64,000 bases of DNA from Thermomonas carbonis (GTDB lineage Bacteria > Pseudomonadota > Gammaproteobacteria > Xanthomonadales > Xanthomonadaceae), in NCBI RefSeq assembly GCF_014396975.1, contig NZ_CP060719.1:2328001-2392000 (forward strand). Direction: 5' to 3'. Positions 54,815-63,339 of this stretch are shown in pieces. The notes beneath the pieces were generated by a model, which did no database searches, was not told the origin of the DNA, and was given only the letters and a program-made list of their open reading frames with translations. A program made the translations under genes and the position numbers. How positions within the stretch are numbered: position 1 is the stretch's first letter; the number at the start of each line of letters is the position of its first letter.

Positions 54815-57362
54815 ACAACCTCTCCAGTTTGCTGTCGAATTCTTCCATCAGATGCTCGATGGTACTGGCGTCGCCGGCACGCGCCGCCTGCTCCAGTGTG
54901 CCACTAGCGGTGGCGAGACCGATGGCACCAATGAAGCCACAGGCACCCTTGATACGGTGGGCGAGGTGGGTGACGGCGTCCAGGTCGCTGCTCTGCACGG
55001 CCTGCCGCAGCAGCAGCACGTCCGCGTCGTTGACCCGCCTGAAATGTTTGAGCACCTGAGGCGAGTCGACCGGGCTGCCGCCGGATACGGCCAGAGGGGC
55101 GGGGTCGTCGGGTGATGCGGGGAGCCTGCCGACCTCTTCCCGGGCACTCTGGGCGGAGGCTCCGAGGGAGGGCACCTTCTTCAGCGGCAGCCAGCGATCC
55201 ATGACTTCCGCCAGCACCACCAGCTCCGTGGGTTTTGGGACGTAGTCGTCCATCCCTGCACTTCGGCACTCCTCGTAGACGCCACCGATCACGTTGGCGC
55301 TGCAGGCCACGATCGGCGTGCGGCGTCGGCCACAGTCGACCTCGGCCTCGCGGATGCGCTGACTGAGTTCGTAGCCACTCATGAACGGCATGTTGCAGTC
55401 CGTCAGTACCAGTCCGAACCGGCCGGTTTGCCACTGCTCCAGCGCCTCGGTGCCACTCTCGACTTCCTCTACCGCATATCCCAGCACGTTCAGCTGGCTG
55501 CGCATCACCATCCGGTTCACTGGGTGATCGTCCACCACGAGCACCAGGGTGCCATCGCTTGCCGCCTGGGTCGTGGTGGGGACTTTCCTGTCCTGCGGCA
55601 GCCGGGTCGCCGGGTTCTCCACTCCCTCGCGCTCGGGTGCCAGCAGGGCAGGGTCCGCGGCCGCAAGTGGCAGGTCCAGGGTCATGATCGTGCCCTCGCC
55701 GGGCGCGCTCGCCATCGACACCTCACCGCCCATGAGTTCGGCCAGGCGCCTGGAAATCGAGAGCCCCAGGCCAGTCCCGCCGAAGCGGGTGGCAGTATGG
55801 GCCTCGGCTTGCTCGAATGGCTGGAACAGTCGTTGCTGCTGCTCCGGGGAGATCCCGATGCCGGTGTCCTGCACCTGGAAGCGTACGAGTTCGCGAGCGC
55901 CCTCACGCCCCAGCAGCAGGGCGCGGATCTCCACATGGCCGCTATGCGTGAACTTGATCGCATTGCTGACGAAATTGCCCAGGATCTGGCGCAGGCGAAG
56001 CCCATCCACCATCACCGCGGGACGGATATCGGGGTCGACGCTGTGGCGGAGTTCCAGGCCCACGCCGCTCGCGTTTCCGGCATGGACCCGCTGCACGCCA
56101 GCCACCAGGTCCGCAATCGAGGTAGCCTCGGGGCGAATGTCCAGCTTGCCGGCTTCGACCTTGGAGAAATCCAGGATGTCGTCGATGATCTGCTGCAGCG
56201 ATTTCCCGGACTCGCGCACACCCTCCAGTGCGCCCTGCAAGTCGGGGTTCAGCGGGGTCATGAAGATCACTTCAAGGATTCCCAGCATGCCGTTCAGGTG
56301 GGTGCGGATCTCGTGGCTCATGGTGGCCAGGAACACGGTCTTGGCATGGTTGGCGACGTCAGCGGCGTCCTTGGCCTTCGAAAGGCCTTCTTCCAGCGCC
56401 ATTCGACCGCTGATGTCCTGAACCGTGCCGTGCATGCCGCAGACAACGCCGGACTGGTCCACCTTGGATACCGCGATGAATTGAAGCCTCGCCGCCTCGC
56501 CGTCTGGACGTACATAGGTCAGGTCGTAGGTCTGCGGCTCGCCTGTTTCCTGCGCCTTGAAGAATGCATCGGCCGTCAGTTCTGCACCATCCTCGAAGAG
56601 TGCAACCGCCTCGGCGAGGTCGAGCGGGCCGAGTGACGGGTCGAGGTGCAGCATCCGGTAAACCTGCGGCGACCACGTCAGCGCGCCGGTCGCGAGGTCG
56701 CATGTCCATTCGCCCAGCCCGGCGACGCTGAGAGCTTCGTCCAGGCGCTGCAGCGCATCCCGCAGGGCCTGTTCGGTGGCCTTGTTCTCGGTGATGTCCG
56801 ACCAGTAGCCGTTCCACAGCACGTCGCCATTGGTTTGGGGCACGGGGATGCCGGACGATCGCATCCAATGCAGGTTGCCGTCGGGTTTGCGAATCCGGAA
56901 ATCCACTTCCAAGCCTGTCAGATGTTCCGCCGAGTGGATTGCCGCCGCGATCAGCAGTTGTCGATCCTCCTCCACCAAGGCTTGTCGAGCCGCGTTGGCA
57001 TCGCGCAGCACATGCTCCCGGTTGATCCCGAGCGTCTCCCCGGCATTCGCGCTCAGGAATTCGAAGCTGAATGCATTCTCGGGAGTGCGGCGCAGGACAT
57101 AAACCGTTCCCGGCAGGCTGTCCGCGATTGCCTGCAAGCGGTCTTCTGCGGCATGGCGTCCACGCGACTGGCTCACGACCCCCCACAGCACCACCAGCAT
57201 CAGCGCCACCATCGCCAGGCCGGCGACGGGCAGCATCCAATCGGCCCTGGATGCATCCCAGAGGCTCCAGCCCAGCAGCATGATGGCGACCACGGCGAGT
57301 CCACACGCTGCCAGGATCATGTCCGGCATGCGACCTGAGCGCGTGGTCGTGGTGCTCCGCAT
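54783..57362 (-). CDS. Hybrid sensor histidine kinase, PAS-PAS-HisKA-HATPase-REC-Hpt
   Basis: An 859-residue membrane kinase. Two helices (about 15-35 and 43-64) are followed by two PAS/PAC domains (about 72-200 and 205-320). The HisKA box has His350 in ATMSHEIRTHLNGML and the ATPase domain NFVSNAIKF, DTGIGI and FGGTGLGLSI. The receiver has Asp655 (VLTDCNMPFMSG) and Lys710, and the Hpt domain has His802 (AHRIKGACGFIGA). The usual Pro after HEIRT is His here. ATG 57362 is chosen because GGGGGAAGGAA precedes it; an upstream GTG at 57395 is possible. The Hpt probably phosphorylates the overlapping REC-EAL regulator. Confidence 0.92.
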   Translation of the reverse strand: MRSTTTTRSGRMPDMILAACGLAVVAIMLLGWSLWDASRADWMLPVAGLAMVALMLVVLWGVVSQSRGRHAAEDRLQAIADSLPGTVYVLRRTPENAFSFEFLSANAGETLGINREHVLRDANAARQALVEEDRQLLIAAAIHSAEHLTGLEVDFRIRKPDGNLHWMRSSGIPVPQTNGDVLWNGYWSDITENKATEQALRDALQRLDEALSVAGLGEWTCDLATGALTWSPQVYRMLHLDPSLGPLDLAEAVALFEDGAELTADAFFKAQETGEPQTYDLTYVRPDGEAARLQFIAVSKVDQSGVVCGMHGTVQDISGRMALEEGLSKAKDAADVANHAKTVFLATMSHEIRTHLNGMLGILEVIFMTPLNPDLQGALEGVRESGKSLQQIIDDILDFSKVEAGKLDIRPEATSIADLVAGVQRVHAGNASGVGLELRHSVDPDIRPAVMVDGLRLRQILGNFVSNAIKFTHSGHVEIRALLLGREGARELVRFQVQDTGIGISPEQQQRLFQPFEQAEAHTATRFGGTGLGLSISRRLAELMGGEVSMASAPGEGTIMTLDLPLAAADPALLAPEREGVENPATRLPQDRKVPTTTQAASDGTLVLVVDDHPVNRMVMRSQLNVLGYAVEEVESGTEALEQWQTGRFGLVLTDCNMPFMSGYELSQRIREAEVDCGRRRTPIVACSANVIGGVYEECRSAGMDDYVPKPTELVVLAEVMDRWLPLKKVPSLGASAQSAREEVGRLPASPDDPAPLAVSGGSPVDSPQVLKHFRRVNDADVLLLRQAVQSSDLDAVTHLAHRIKGACGFIGAIGLATASGTLEQAARAGDASTIEHLMEEFDSKLERLYAYLDAEQPR

Positions 57363-57556
57363 CCGTTCCTTCCCCCGCGGTCGCCGCCCGCTCACTGAAC
57401 CTTATCCTATCGCCAGACAAGACATTCGGATTGCATGGGTGCGTCCAGGCGAGTCGGTGCAGGAGCCGGCTTGCCTTGAAAATATCGAGAGGACACACAG
57501 GGCCACCGGATTCCTTCATTCGCACCGACGCGCATTCCCGGCAAATGCGAAGGGCG

Positions 57557-57585
57557 AAAAAAAAGGCCGGCATTAGGCCGGCCTT
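57557..57585 (-). terminator. Rho-independent terminator downstream of tRNA-Ala
   Basis: On the minus strand AAGGCCGGC (57585-57577) pairs with GCCGGCCTT (57571-57563) around a five-base loop, and the T-run continues beyond the stem to 57557. It starts 7 bases after the tRNA CCA end and should terminate the tRNA transcript before the hybrid kinase gene. Confidence 0.9.
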
Positions 57586-57592
57586 GAAATCG

Positions 57593-57668
57593 TGGTGGAG
57601 CGGAGGGGGATCGAACCCCTGACCTCCACGATGCGAACGTGGCGCTCTCCCAGCTGAGCTACCGCCCC
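57593..57668 (-). tRNA. tRNA-Ala, anticodon CGC
   Basis: A 76-base cloverleaf on the minus strand with encoded CCA (57593-57595). The acceptor arms are GGGGCGG and CCGCTCC and contain the G3-U70 wobble pair that identifies alanine tRNAs. The D-arm is GCTC...GAGC and the anticodon arm is CCACG-TTCGCAT-CGTGG with anticodon CGC (57633-57635). The T-arm is AGGGG-TTCGATC-CCCCT. It reads GCG codons. Confidence 0.97.
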
Positions 57669-57687
57669 ACGATGAACACACCGCCGA

Positions 57688-58809
57688 TTATACGGAGGCC
57701 TTGCTGGTCTCGCCAGAGGCGAGCAGGGGAGCAATCCGGGCTTGCAGCACCTCACGTCGCCAGCCTGCCAGCGCGCCGGTCCAGCCGCCGCCGTCCTGCA
57801 ACGCCTCCAGCAACTTGCGTGAGGCCAGCACGCCTTCCGGCACGCCGAGTTCGCCGGCGGTGGCCAGCACCGCGTCCTGCATCGCGCGCAATTGTTTCTT
57901 GTCGCGGTCTTCGCCACGTGCGAGTGGCGCATCGTCTTCGTCCGCCAGCGGCATGGTGAGCGCCTGCCAGATCGGGTCGCGCAGGCTCTTCGGTGCCTTC
58001 GGCGTGGCATCCAGTTGCGCCTGCAGCGCGGCCGGGTCGGCCGGATTTGCGCGGGCCAGGGTCACCGCCAGCTCGTTGTCCAGGATCCAGCTGCGCGGGC
58101 GATCGCTGCGGCGCGCGTGCGCCTCGCGCCAGCGCAGCAGTCGCAGCAGCCGGCGCTGTGCCGCCGGGTCCAGGAACTGCGCGCTGCGCATCGACAGGTG
58201 CGGCCAGCGTTCGCCCTGGTCGTTGGCCGCATTCGCGAGTTGGCGGGCGCCGTCCTCGGCCAGCCAGCCGCTGCGGCCCAGGGTGTCCAGTTGCTGTTGC
58301 AGCGACGCGTGCATGGCATGCAGATGGCGCACGTCATCCGCGGCGTAGTCGAGTTGCGATGCCGACAGCGGCCGGCGCAGCCAGTCCGAGCGGGTCTCGC
58401 CCTTTTCCAGGGCAACGCCGGTGACTGCCAGCACAAGCTTCTGGTAACTCATGCCCGCACCGATTCCGCACAGCGCGGCCGCGGCCTGGGTATCGAACAG
58501 CGGCGCGGGCAAGACGCCGCAGGTGTGCTGGAAGGCGACCAAGTCTTCGCTCGGGCTGTGCATCAGCTTGAGCACGTCGGGGTCGACCAGCAGCGGCACC
58601 AGCGCCTCGGCCATGCCGGGCACCAGCGGGTCGACCAGCAGCACGTCGCCGCCATCGCCCAGCGCGATCTGCACCAGCGCCAGTTGCGGCCAGTAGGTGC
58701 GTTCGCGGATGAATTCGGTATCCAGCCCGATGCTCGCGGGTCGGCTCCGGGAGGAAAAGGCGGCGAGGTGCGCGCGCAGCGCGTCGGGGGTGTCGATCCA
58801 TTGGCTCAT
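57688..58809 (-). CDS. rnd: Ribonuclease D
   Basis: 3'-5' exoribonuclease that trims tRNA and other small RNA precursors. The DEDDy exonuclease domain has Asp30 and Glu32 (GLDTEFIRE), Asp89 (HSPSEDLVAF), and Tyr155 with Asp159 (LDYAADDVRHL). One HRDC domain is recognisable (about 215-290, RRLLRLLRWREAHARR, DNELAVTLARA), followed by a less conserved helical tail. The 373-residue length matches the family. The tRNA-Ala gene lies 20 bp after its stop on the same strand, so cotranscription with a tRNA is possible. Confidence 0.94.
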   Translation of the reverse strand: MSQWIDTPDALRAHLAAFSSRSRPASIGLDTEFIRERTYWPQLALVQIALGDGGDVLLVDPLVPGMAEALVPLLVDPDVLKLMHSPSEDLVAFQHTCGVLPAPLFDTQAAAALCGIGAGMSYQKLVLAVTGVALEKGETRSDWLRRPLSASQLDYAADDVRHLHAMHASLQQQLDTLGRSGWLAEDGARQLANAANDQGERWPHLSMRSAQFLDPAAQRRLLRLLRWREAHARRSDRPRSWILDNELAVTLARANPADPAALQAQLDATPKAPKSLRDPIWQALTMPLADEDDAPLARGEDRDKKQLRAMQDAVLATAGELGVPEGVLASRKLLEALQDGGGWTGALAGWRREVLQARIAPLLASGETSKASV

Positions 58810-58901
58810 GCCGCCATTATGCGGTTGCCGGGGTGGACGACTTGGCCTAAGTTCGCCCGAACCCTCATCGCGGCCCTGTTGCCGGCGTCCCGGAGTGTCG
58901 T

Positions 58902-60734
58902 TTGCGCGCAGGTTGGACCGTCATCGCCCTGTTCGTCCCGCTGGTGCTGGCCGCCTGCAGGCCGGAGACGCCCGTGGTGCCGGTGCCGCAGCCTGTGCAG
59001 CCGGAACGGTCGGCCGGCAGCGTGAGCATCAGCGGTGACGACACGCTGGCCGGCGTGCTCAGCTGGAGCCTGCCGGCAGTACAGGTCGATGATCCGGCGG
59101 TCGCGCGCAAGGCCGCGCAACGCGCGCTGGCGCAGGGCGATCTGTTCGAGACCGGCGCGTCGGCGATCCCGATCCTGATCGCCCTGCAACGCCAGCATCC
59201 CGGCGACGAGGGCGATGCGAAGCTGCTGGATCGCGCGCAGGCTGCTTTGATCGGCCAGGCCAAGGCGGCCCTGGATGCCGCCGACGAAGACTTGGCCGCG
59301 CTGCGCTTCGCCCAACGCCACGCGACCGTGCTGCGTACCCTGTGGCCGGAGGCGGCGCGGGTCCAGGCCTACCTGCAGGCCGTCGATGCCGCGGAACAGG
59401 CGCGCGAACGCAGCCTGGCCGGCATGCGCGCGCTGGTGGCCGGCCAGCTGGACACGCCGGGCGGTGCGCTGGATGCGTTCCACGAGGCCATTCGCCTGCG
59501 GCCCGGGCAGATGCGTGCGCACCTGGGCATCGGCGCGGTGGAGTCCGCGTTGATCCGCAGTGCGGAAGCCGCCGCGATGCAGGGCGATTTCGCCGCTGCC
59601 GGCGTGGAGCTCGGGCGCGCGCAACGCGTGCGCCAGCACCCGCAGACGATCGCCGCCGCGGCTGCCCGCATCGAGGTCATGCGTGCCGAACGCGTGCGCC
59701 GCTTGCGCGACGAAGGGCTGATCGCGCTGGGCGAACCTGACGGCCTGCGGGTCGCGCGCGAACGCCTGGCGGACATGCTGTTGATCGCGCGTGCCGGCGA
59801 TCCGGCCAGCGTGGAATTGCGCCAGCGGATCGACCTGGTCGGTCATTACGGCTTGTTCCGACCGGGGCAGGTGTTCACCGATGGCCTCGACGATGGCACC
59901 CGCGGCCCGGGTCTGGTGGTGGTTCCGCACGGTGCCTTCCACATGGGTGCCCCCGACGACGAGGCCGACGCCAGCAAGGACGAACAGCCACGCCACCTGG
60001 TGCGACTGGAGCGCGGTTTCGCGATGACCCGCCACGAGATCACCGTCGGCGAGTTCGGTCGTTTCGTCGAGGCCAGCGGTTATGAAGGACGGGCCACCGA
60101 GCGCGGGCATTCGCTTGCCTACGATGTGCGCAGCGGCAATTTCGTGCGCGGCAGCGGCATCGACTGGCGCTCCGGCTACGACGGCCGCCCGGCCGCTGCG
60201 GACATGCCGGTGATCCATGTCACTGCGCGCGATGCCGAGGCCTACGCGGCATGGTTGTCTGAGCAGGCCGGGGCGCATTACCGGCTGCCCAGCGAAGCCG
60301 AGTTCGAATACGCGTTGCGCGCAGGCAGCACGACGCGTTTTCCGTGGGGCAGCGGCGCGCCACCTGAAGGCGTCGAAAACCTCACCGGCGGGCTGGATGT
60401 GTCGCCACAGGGGCGGCGCTGGAGCAATGCTTTCCCGGGGTATGGCGATGGCTGGTGGGGGCCGGCGCCCGCGGGCAGTTTCGCCGCGAATGCATTCCGT
60501 CTTCACGACATGGCGGGCAATGTCTCCGAGTGGGTGGCAGATTGCTGGCATCAAGGGTATCGACGGGCACCGGCCACCGGCGCGGCGTGGATCAATCCCG
60601 GGTGCCGCAACCGCATGTATCGCGGAGGCTCGTGGGCCAGTGCGCCAACGCAGGTGCGCTCGGCGTGGCGCGCGTCCGGGGGCACCGATGCAACCAATGC
60701 ACGCGTCGGGTTCCGATTGGTGAGGCAGCTTTGA
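58902..60734 (+). CDS. SUMF1/formylglycine-enzyme-like lipoprotein
   Basis: A 610-residue predicted lipoprotein (lipobox LAAC, Cys19). The N-terminal half (about 60-320) is helical, TPR-like and alanine-rich (ALDAFHEAIRLRPGQMRAHLG). The C-terminal half (about 335-610) is a SUMF1/FGE-sulfatase fold: VVVPHGAFHMGAPDDEA, GFAMTRHEITVGEFGRFVE, YRLPSEAEFEYALRAG and MYRGGSWASAPTQVRSAWR. The active-site cysteines of true formylglycine enzymes are absent in that last segment (Ser/Ala instead), so sulfatase activation is unlikely; a binding or structural role is more plausible. The start is TTG 58902 with GGAG at 58892-58895 and an immediate signal sequence. Confidence 0.8.
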   Translation: MRAGWTVIALFVPLVLAACRPETPVVPVPQPVQPERSAGSVSISGDDTLAGVLSWSLPAVQVDDPAVARKAAQRALAQGDLFETGASAIPILIALQRQHPGDEGDAKLLDRAQAALIGQAKAALDAADEDLAALRFAQRHATVLRTLWPEAARVQAYLQAVDAAEQARERSLAGMRALVAGQLDTPGGALDAFHEAIRLRPGQMRAHLGIGAVESALIRSAEAAAMQGDFAAAGVELGRAQRVRQHPQTIAAAAARIEVMRAERVRRLRDEGLIALGEPDGLRVARERLADMLLIARAGDPASVELRQRIDLVGHYGLFRPGQVFTDGLDDGTRGPGLVVVPHGAFHMGAPDDEADASKDEQPRHLVRLERGFAMTRHEITVGEFGRFVEASGYEGRATERGHSLAYDVRSGNFVRGSGIDWRSGYDGRPAAADMPVIHVTARDAEAYAAWLSEQAGAHYRLPSEAEFEYALRAGSTTRFPWGSGAPPEGVENLTGGLDVSPQGRRWSNAFPGYGDGWWGPAPAGSFAANAFRLHDMAGNVSEWVADCWHQGYRRAPATGAAWINPGCRNRMYRGGSWASAPTQVRSAWRASGGTDATNARVGFRLVRQL

Positions 60735-60786
60735 GGGTCGCCGGGCAGTCGCCCGGTGCGGCAATTCCAACGCAGGGAGTGGCGCG

Positions 60787-61686
60787 ATGAACCAGAATCC
60801 GATGGGCAATGGCGGCAACCGACAATCGCGCCGGGGCTTCGGTGGCCTGCGCCTGTTGGTGGTCGGGGCGATGCTTGCCTACGGCGCTTACTACTATTTT
60901 TCCAATCGCACGGTGGATCCGTACACCGGCGAGCAGGTGCTGATCGACAAGACCCTGGATGCCGAACAGGAAAGCGCGATGGGCCTGCAGGCGTATCGCG
61001 AGATCCTCAGCCAGGAGCGTCCGGTCGATCCGAATTCGGAGATCGCGCGGCAGATCAGCGGCATCGCCACCCGGCTGATCGACAAGGTCGATGAGGTCGA
61101 GCGCGACCTGGCCGCCGAGCGCGGCATGGAGGCACGCAATTTCGCTGCCGGCTTCGATTGGACGGTCAGCGTGATCCAGTCGGACCAGGCCAATGCGTTC
61201 GCCCTGCCGGGCGGCAAGATGGCGGTCTACACCGGCCTGGTGCCGGTGGCGAAGAACCAGGACGGCATGGCCGCTGTGATGGGCCATGAAATCGCCCATG
61301 CGCTGATGCGCCATGGCGCGCAGCGGATGGCGCGCGGCAAGCTGGAGCAGATCGGGCAGATGGCGGGCGCTGCGGGCGGGATGGACGCCGGCACCATGCA
61401 GACGGTGATGTCGGCCTATGGCGTGACCTCGGCGCTGCCGTATGCGCGTGGCCATGAAACCCAGGCGGACGAAGTGGGCTTGATGCTGGCCGCGGCGGCG
61501 TGCTTCGACCCGCGTGAGGCCGTGCCGTTGTGGGAGCGGATGGCGCAGGCCAGCGGCGGCCAGGGCCAGCCGGAATTCGCGTCGACCCATCCCAGTCCGG
61601 AAACCCGCATCCAGCATCTGCAATCGCTGATGCCGAAGGCGCTGGCGTTCCGCGAGAAGTATTGCGGTGCTGGCGGCGCACGCTGA
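60787..61686 (+). CDS. M48-family zinc metallopeptidase (LoiP/YggG-like)
   Basis: A 299-residue peptidase with one N-terminal helix (about 21-38) that acts as an anchor or signal. The zinc-binding HEIAH motif is at 167-171 (VMGHEIAHALMRHG) with the third ligand probably Glu224 (HETQADEVG). The family motif FASTHPSPETRIQHL follows near the end. M48 proteins of this size act on misfolded or outer-membrane proteins in the envelope (LoiP, BepA). No lipobox cysteine is seen, unlike LoiP. The start is ATG 60787, 53 bp after the SUMF1-like gene. A bidirectional terminator follows. Confidence 0.88.
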   Translation: MNQNPMGNGGNRQSRRGFGGLRLLVVGAMLAYGAYYYFSNRTVDPYTGEQVLIDKTLDAEQESAMGLQAYREILSQERPVDPNSEIARQISGIATRLIDKVDEVERDLAAERGMEARNFAAGFDWTVSVIQSDQANAFALPGGKMAVYTGLVPVAKNQDGMAAVMGHEIAHALMRHGAQRMARGKLEQIGQMAGAAGGMDAGTMQTVMSAYGVTSALPYARGHETQADEVGLMLAAAACFDPREAVPLWERMAQASGGQGQPEFASTHPSPETRIQHLQSLMPKALAFREKYCGAGGAR

Positions 61687-61715
61687 ACCTGCGACGTCAC
61701 TGATCGCCAGATGCG

Positions 61716-61740
61716 AAAACGGGCCGTGAGGCCCGTTTTT
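61716..61740. terminator. Bidirectional terminator between the M48 gene and phaR
   Basis: ACGGGCC (61719-61725) pairs with GGCCCGT (61730-61736) around GTGA, flanked by AAAA on the left and a T-run to 61740 on the right. It therefore works in both directions and lies between convergent genes. Confidence 0.88.
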
Positions 61741-61764
61741 CGTTGCTGCGGCTTGCCGCGCGGG

Positions 61765-62259
61765 TCAGCGCGGCTTGCGCGGATCCCGCTCCCGCTGTTG
61801 CGCGCTTCCGGTCGGGCTGCCCATGCCGCCGACCAGGTTTTTCTGGAAGTCCTTCCACACTTCCATGTTGCGCTCGGTCAACTGGTTGAGCATGGTCCAT
61901 GGGGTCTGCCCCATCAGCCCGCCCATCTGGCTGCGGAATTGTTGCTGCTGGTCAAGGAACACCTGCATCGAGCGTTCCAGGTAGTTGCCCATGAAGCCCT
62001 GCAGCGAATCGCCGTAGAAGCGGATCAGGTGACTGAGCAACTGGGTGGACAGCATCGGTTGCCCGTCCTGTTCGTGCTCGGCGATGATCTGCAGCAATAC
62101 CTGTCTGGTCAGGTCGTCGCCGGTCTTGGCATCGCGAACCTCGAAGGTCTCGCCGTCGATGATCAGCTGGCGCACGTCCTCGATCGTGATGTAGCTCGAG
62201 ATCTCGGTGTCGTACAGGCGGCGGTTCGGATACTTCTTGATGATGCGGGTCGCGGTCAT
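61765..62259 (-). CDS. phaR: Polyhydroxyalkanoate synthesis repressor PhaR
   Basis: A 164-residue DNA-binding regulator of the PhaR family, which represses phasin and PHA-related genes and can bind polyhydroxybutyrate. The conserved N-terminal DNA-binding part (about 1-65) contains RIIKKYPNRRLYDTEISSY, ITIEDVRQLIIDGE and VRDAKTGDDLTRQVLLQII. The following helical region has RFYGDSLQGFMGNYLERS. The last 25 residues are polar and disordered. No pha genes are in the window. It is convergent with the M48 gene and divergent from tcdA. Confidence 0.9.
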   Translation of the reverse strand: MTATRIIKKYPNRRLYDTEISSYITIEDVRQLIIDGETFEVRDAKTGDDLTRQVLLQIIAEHEQDGQPMLSTQLLSHLIRFYGDSLQGFMGNYLERSMQVFLDQQQQFRSQMGGLMGQTPWTMLNQLTERNMEVWKDFQKNLVGGMGSPTGSAQQRERDPRKPR

Positions 62260-62412
62260 GGAGCAAACACTCTAAGCGGCGCTGGAGGCAGCATGGCGCA
62301 CCGCAACACGCCTTGCAACTGCTGCAGCAAAGGTGCAGCAAAACTCTCGCCATCGGCACCGGTGAAGGTGCTCAACCCACCGGTTCCAGACCCGACCGTT
62401 AAACTGGATCGC

Positions 62413-63207
62413 ATGGACGACGCATTGCGAGAACGCTTCGGTGGCATCGACCGCCTGTATGGCACCGGCGCGCTGGTGCGCCTCAACGCCTGCCACGTCA
62501 CCGTCATCGGCATCGGCGGGGTCGGCTCGTGGGCGGTCGAGGCGCTGGCACGCAGCGGCATCGGCAAGCTCACCCTGGTCGATGCCGACGACCTGTGCGT
62601 GTCGAATACCAACCGCCAGTTGCCGGCGCTGGACGGCCAATACGGACGTGCCAAGGTCGAGGCGATGGGCGAGCGCCTGCGCGCGATCAACCCCGGCATC
62701 GAACTGGACCTCAGGCAGCAGTTCCTGACGCCTTCCAACCTCAGCGAGCTGCTGGACGCACCTGGCGACCTGGTGCTGGATGCCTGCGACAGTTTCCGCA
62801 GCAAGGTCGAGGCGATCGCGCATTGTCGCCGGCGCAAGCAGCCGATCGTCACCGTCGGTTCCGCCGGCGGCCGCAGTGATGTCACCCAGGTGCGTGTGCG
62901 TGACCTCTCGCGCACCGAGCACGACGCGATGCTCTCGCTGATCCGCAAGAAGCTGCGCGGCGAGTTCAACTTTCCGAAGAACCACGACCGCTACTTCGGC
63001 GTACCGGCGATCTATTCGCTGGAGAACGTGCGATACCCGCAGGCCGACGGCAGCGTCTGCGGCATCCGCCCGCAGCTGGGCAAGGACGACGCGTTGAAGC
63101 TGGACTGCGGTGCCGGCCTCGGCGCGGCCACCCACGTGACCGGTGCGTTCGCATTTGCGGCGGTAGGGAAGGTGCTGGAGATGTTGCTGAAGCCGAAGCA
63201 GGCTTGA
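62413..63207 (+). CDS. tcdA: tRNA threonylcarbamoyladenosine dehydratase (TcdA/CsdL)
   Basis: E1-like ATP-dependent enzyme that cyclises t6A37 of tRNA to ct6A. The 264-residue protein has the Rossmann ATP site VIGIGGVGSWAVEALARSG (31-49), TLVDADDLCVSNTNRQLPA, and the later DACDSFRSKVEAIAHC and GSAGGRSDVTQVRVRDLS. ATG 62413 is chosen for family length. The frame is open upstream toward 61711, but that is the antisense of phaR and not conserved. It is divergent from phaR by about 150 bp. The csdA/csdE partners are not nearby. Confidence 0.93.
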   Translation: MDDALRERFGGIDRLYGTGALVRLNACHVTVIGIGGVGSWAVEALARSGIGKLTLVDADDLCVSNTNRQLPALDGQYGRAKVEAMGERLRAINPGIELDLRQQFLTPSNLSELLDAPGDLVLDACDSFRSKVEAIAHCRRRKQPIVTVGSAGGRSDVTQVRVRDLSRTEHDAMLSLIRKKLRGEFNFPKNHDRYFGVPAIYSLENVRYPQADGSVCGIRPQLGKDDALKLDCGAGLGAATHVTGAFAFAAVGKVLEMLLKPKQA

Positions 63208-63339
63208 TCGCTGCCGCGAGTCGCCCGGGCAGGCAGGTATCGCCAGCCGCTTAGTTGGCACATCCCGTGCCGATGCGCGGCCGCAGGCCATCCTTGGCCT
63301 GCTCTGGTCGATACCCCCCCCCAACCCTCGCCAACTCGC

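Noticed and set aside
63314..63322. Nine-base C run and CCAACCCTCG between tcdA and the TatD gene, resembling a decayed interspersed repeat
   Set aside because: Only one weak arm is present, so it cannot be called a repeat; noted as a place where base counts may be unreliable.
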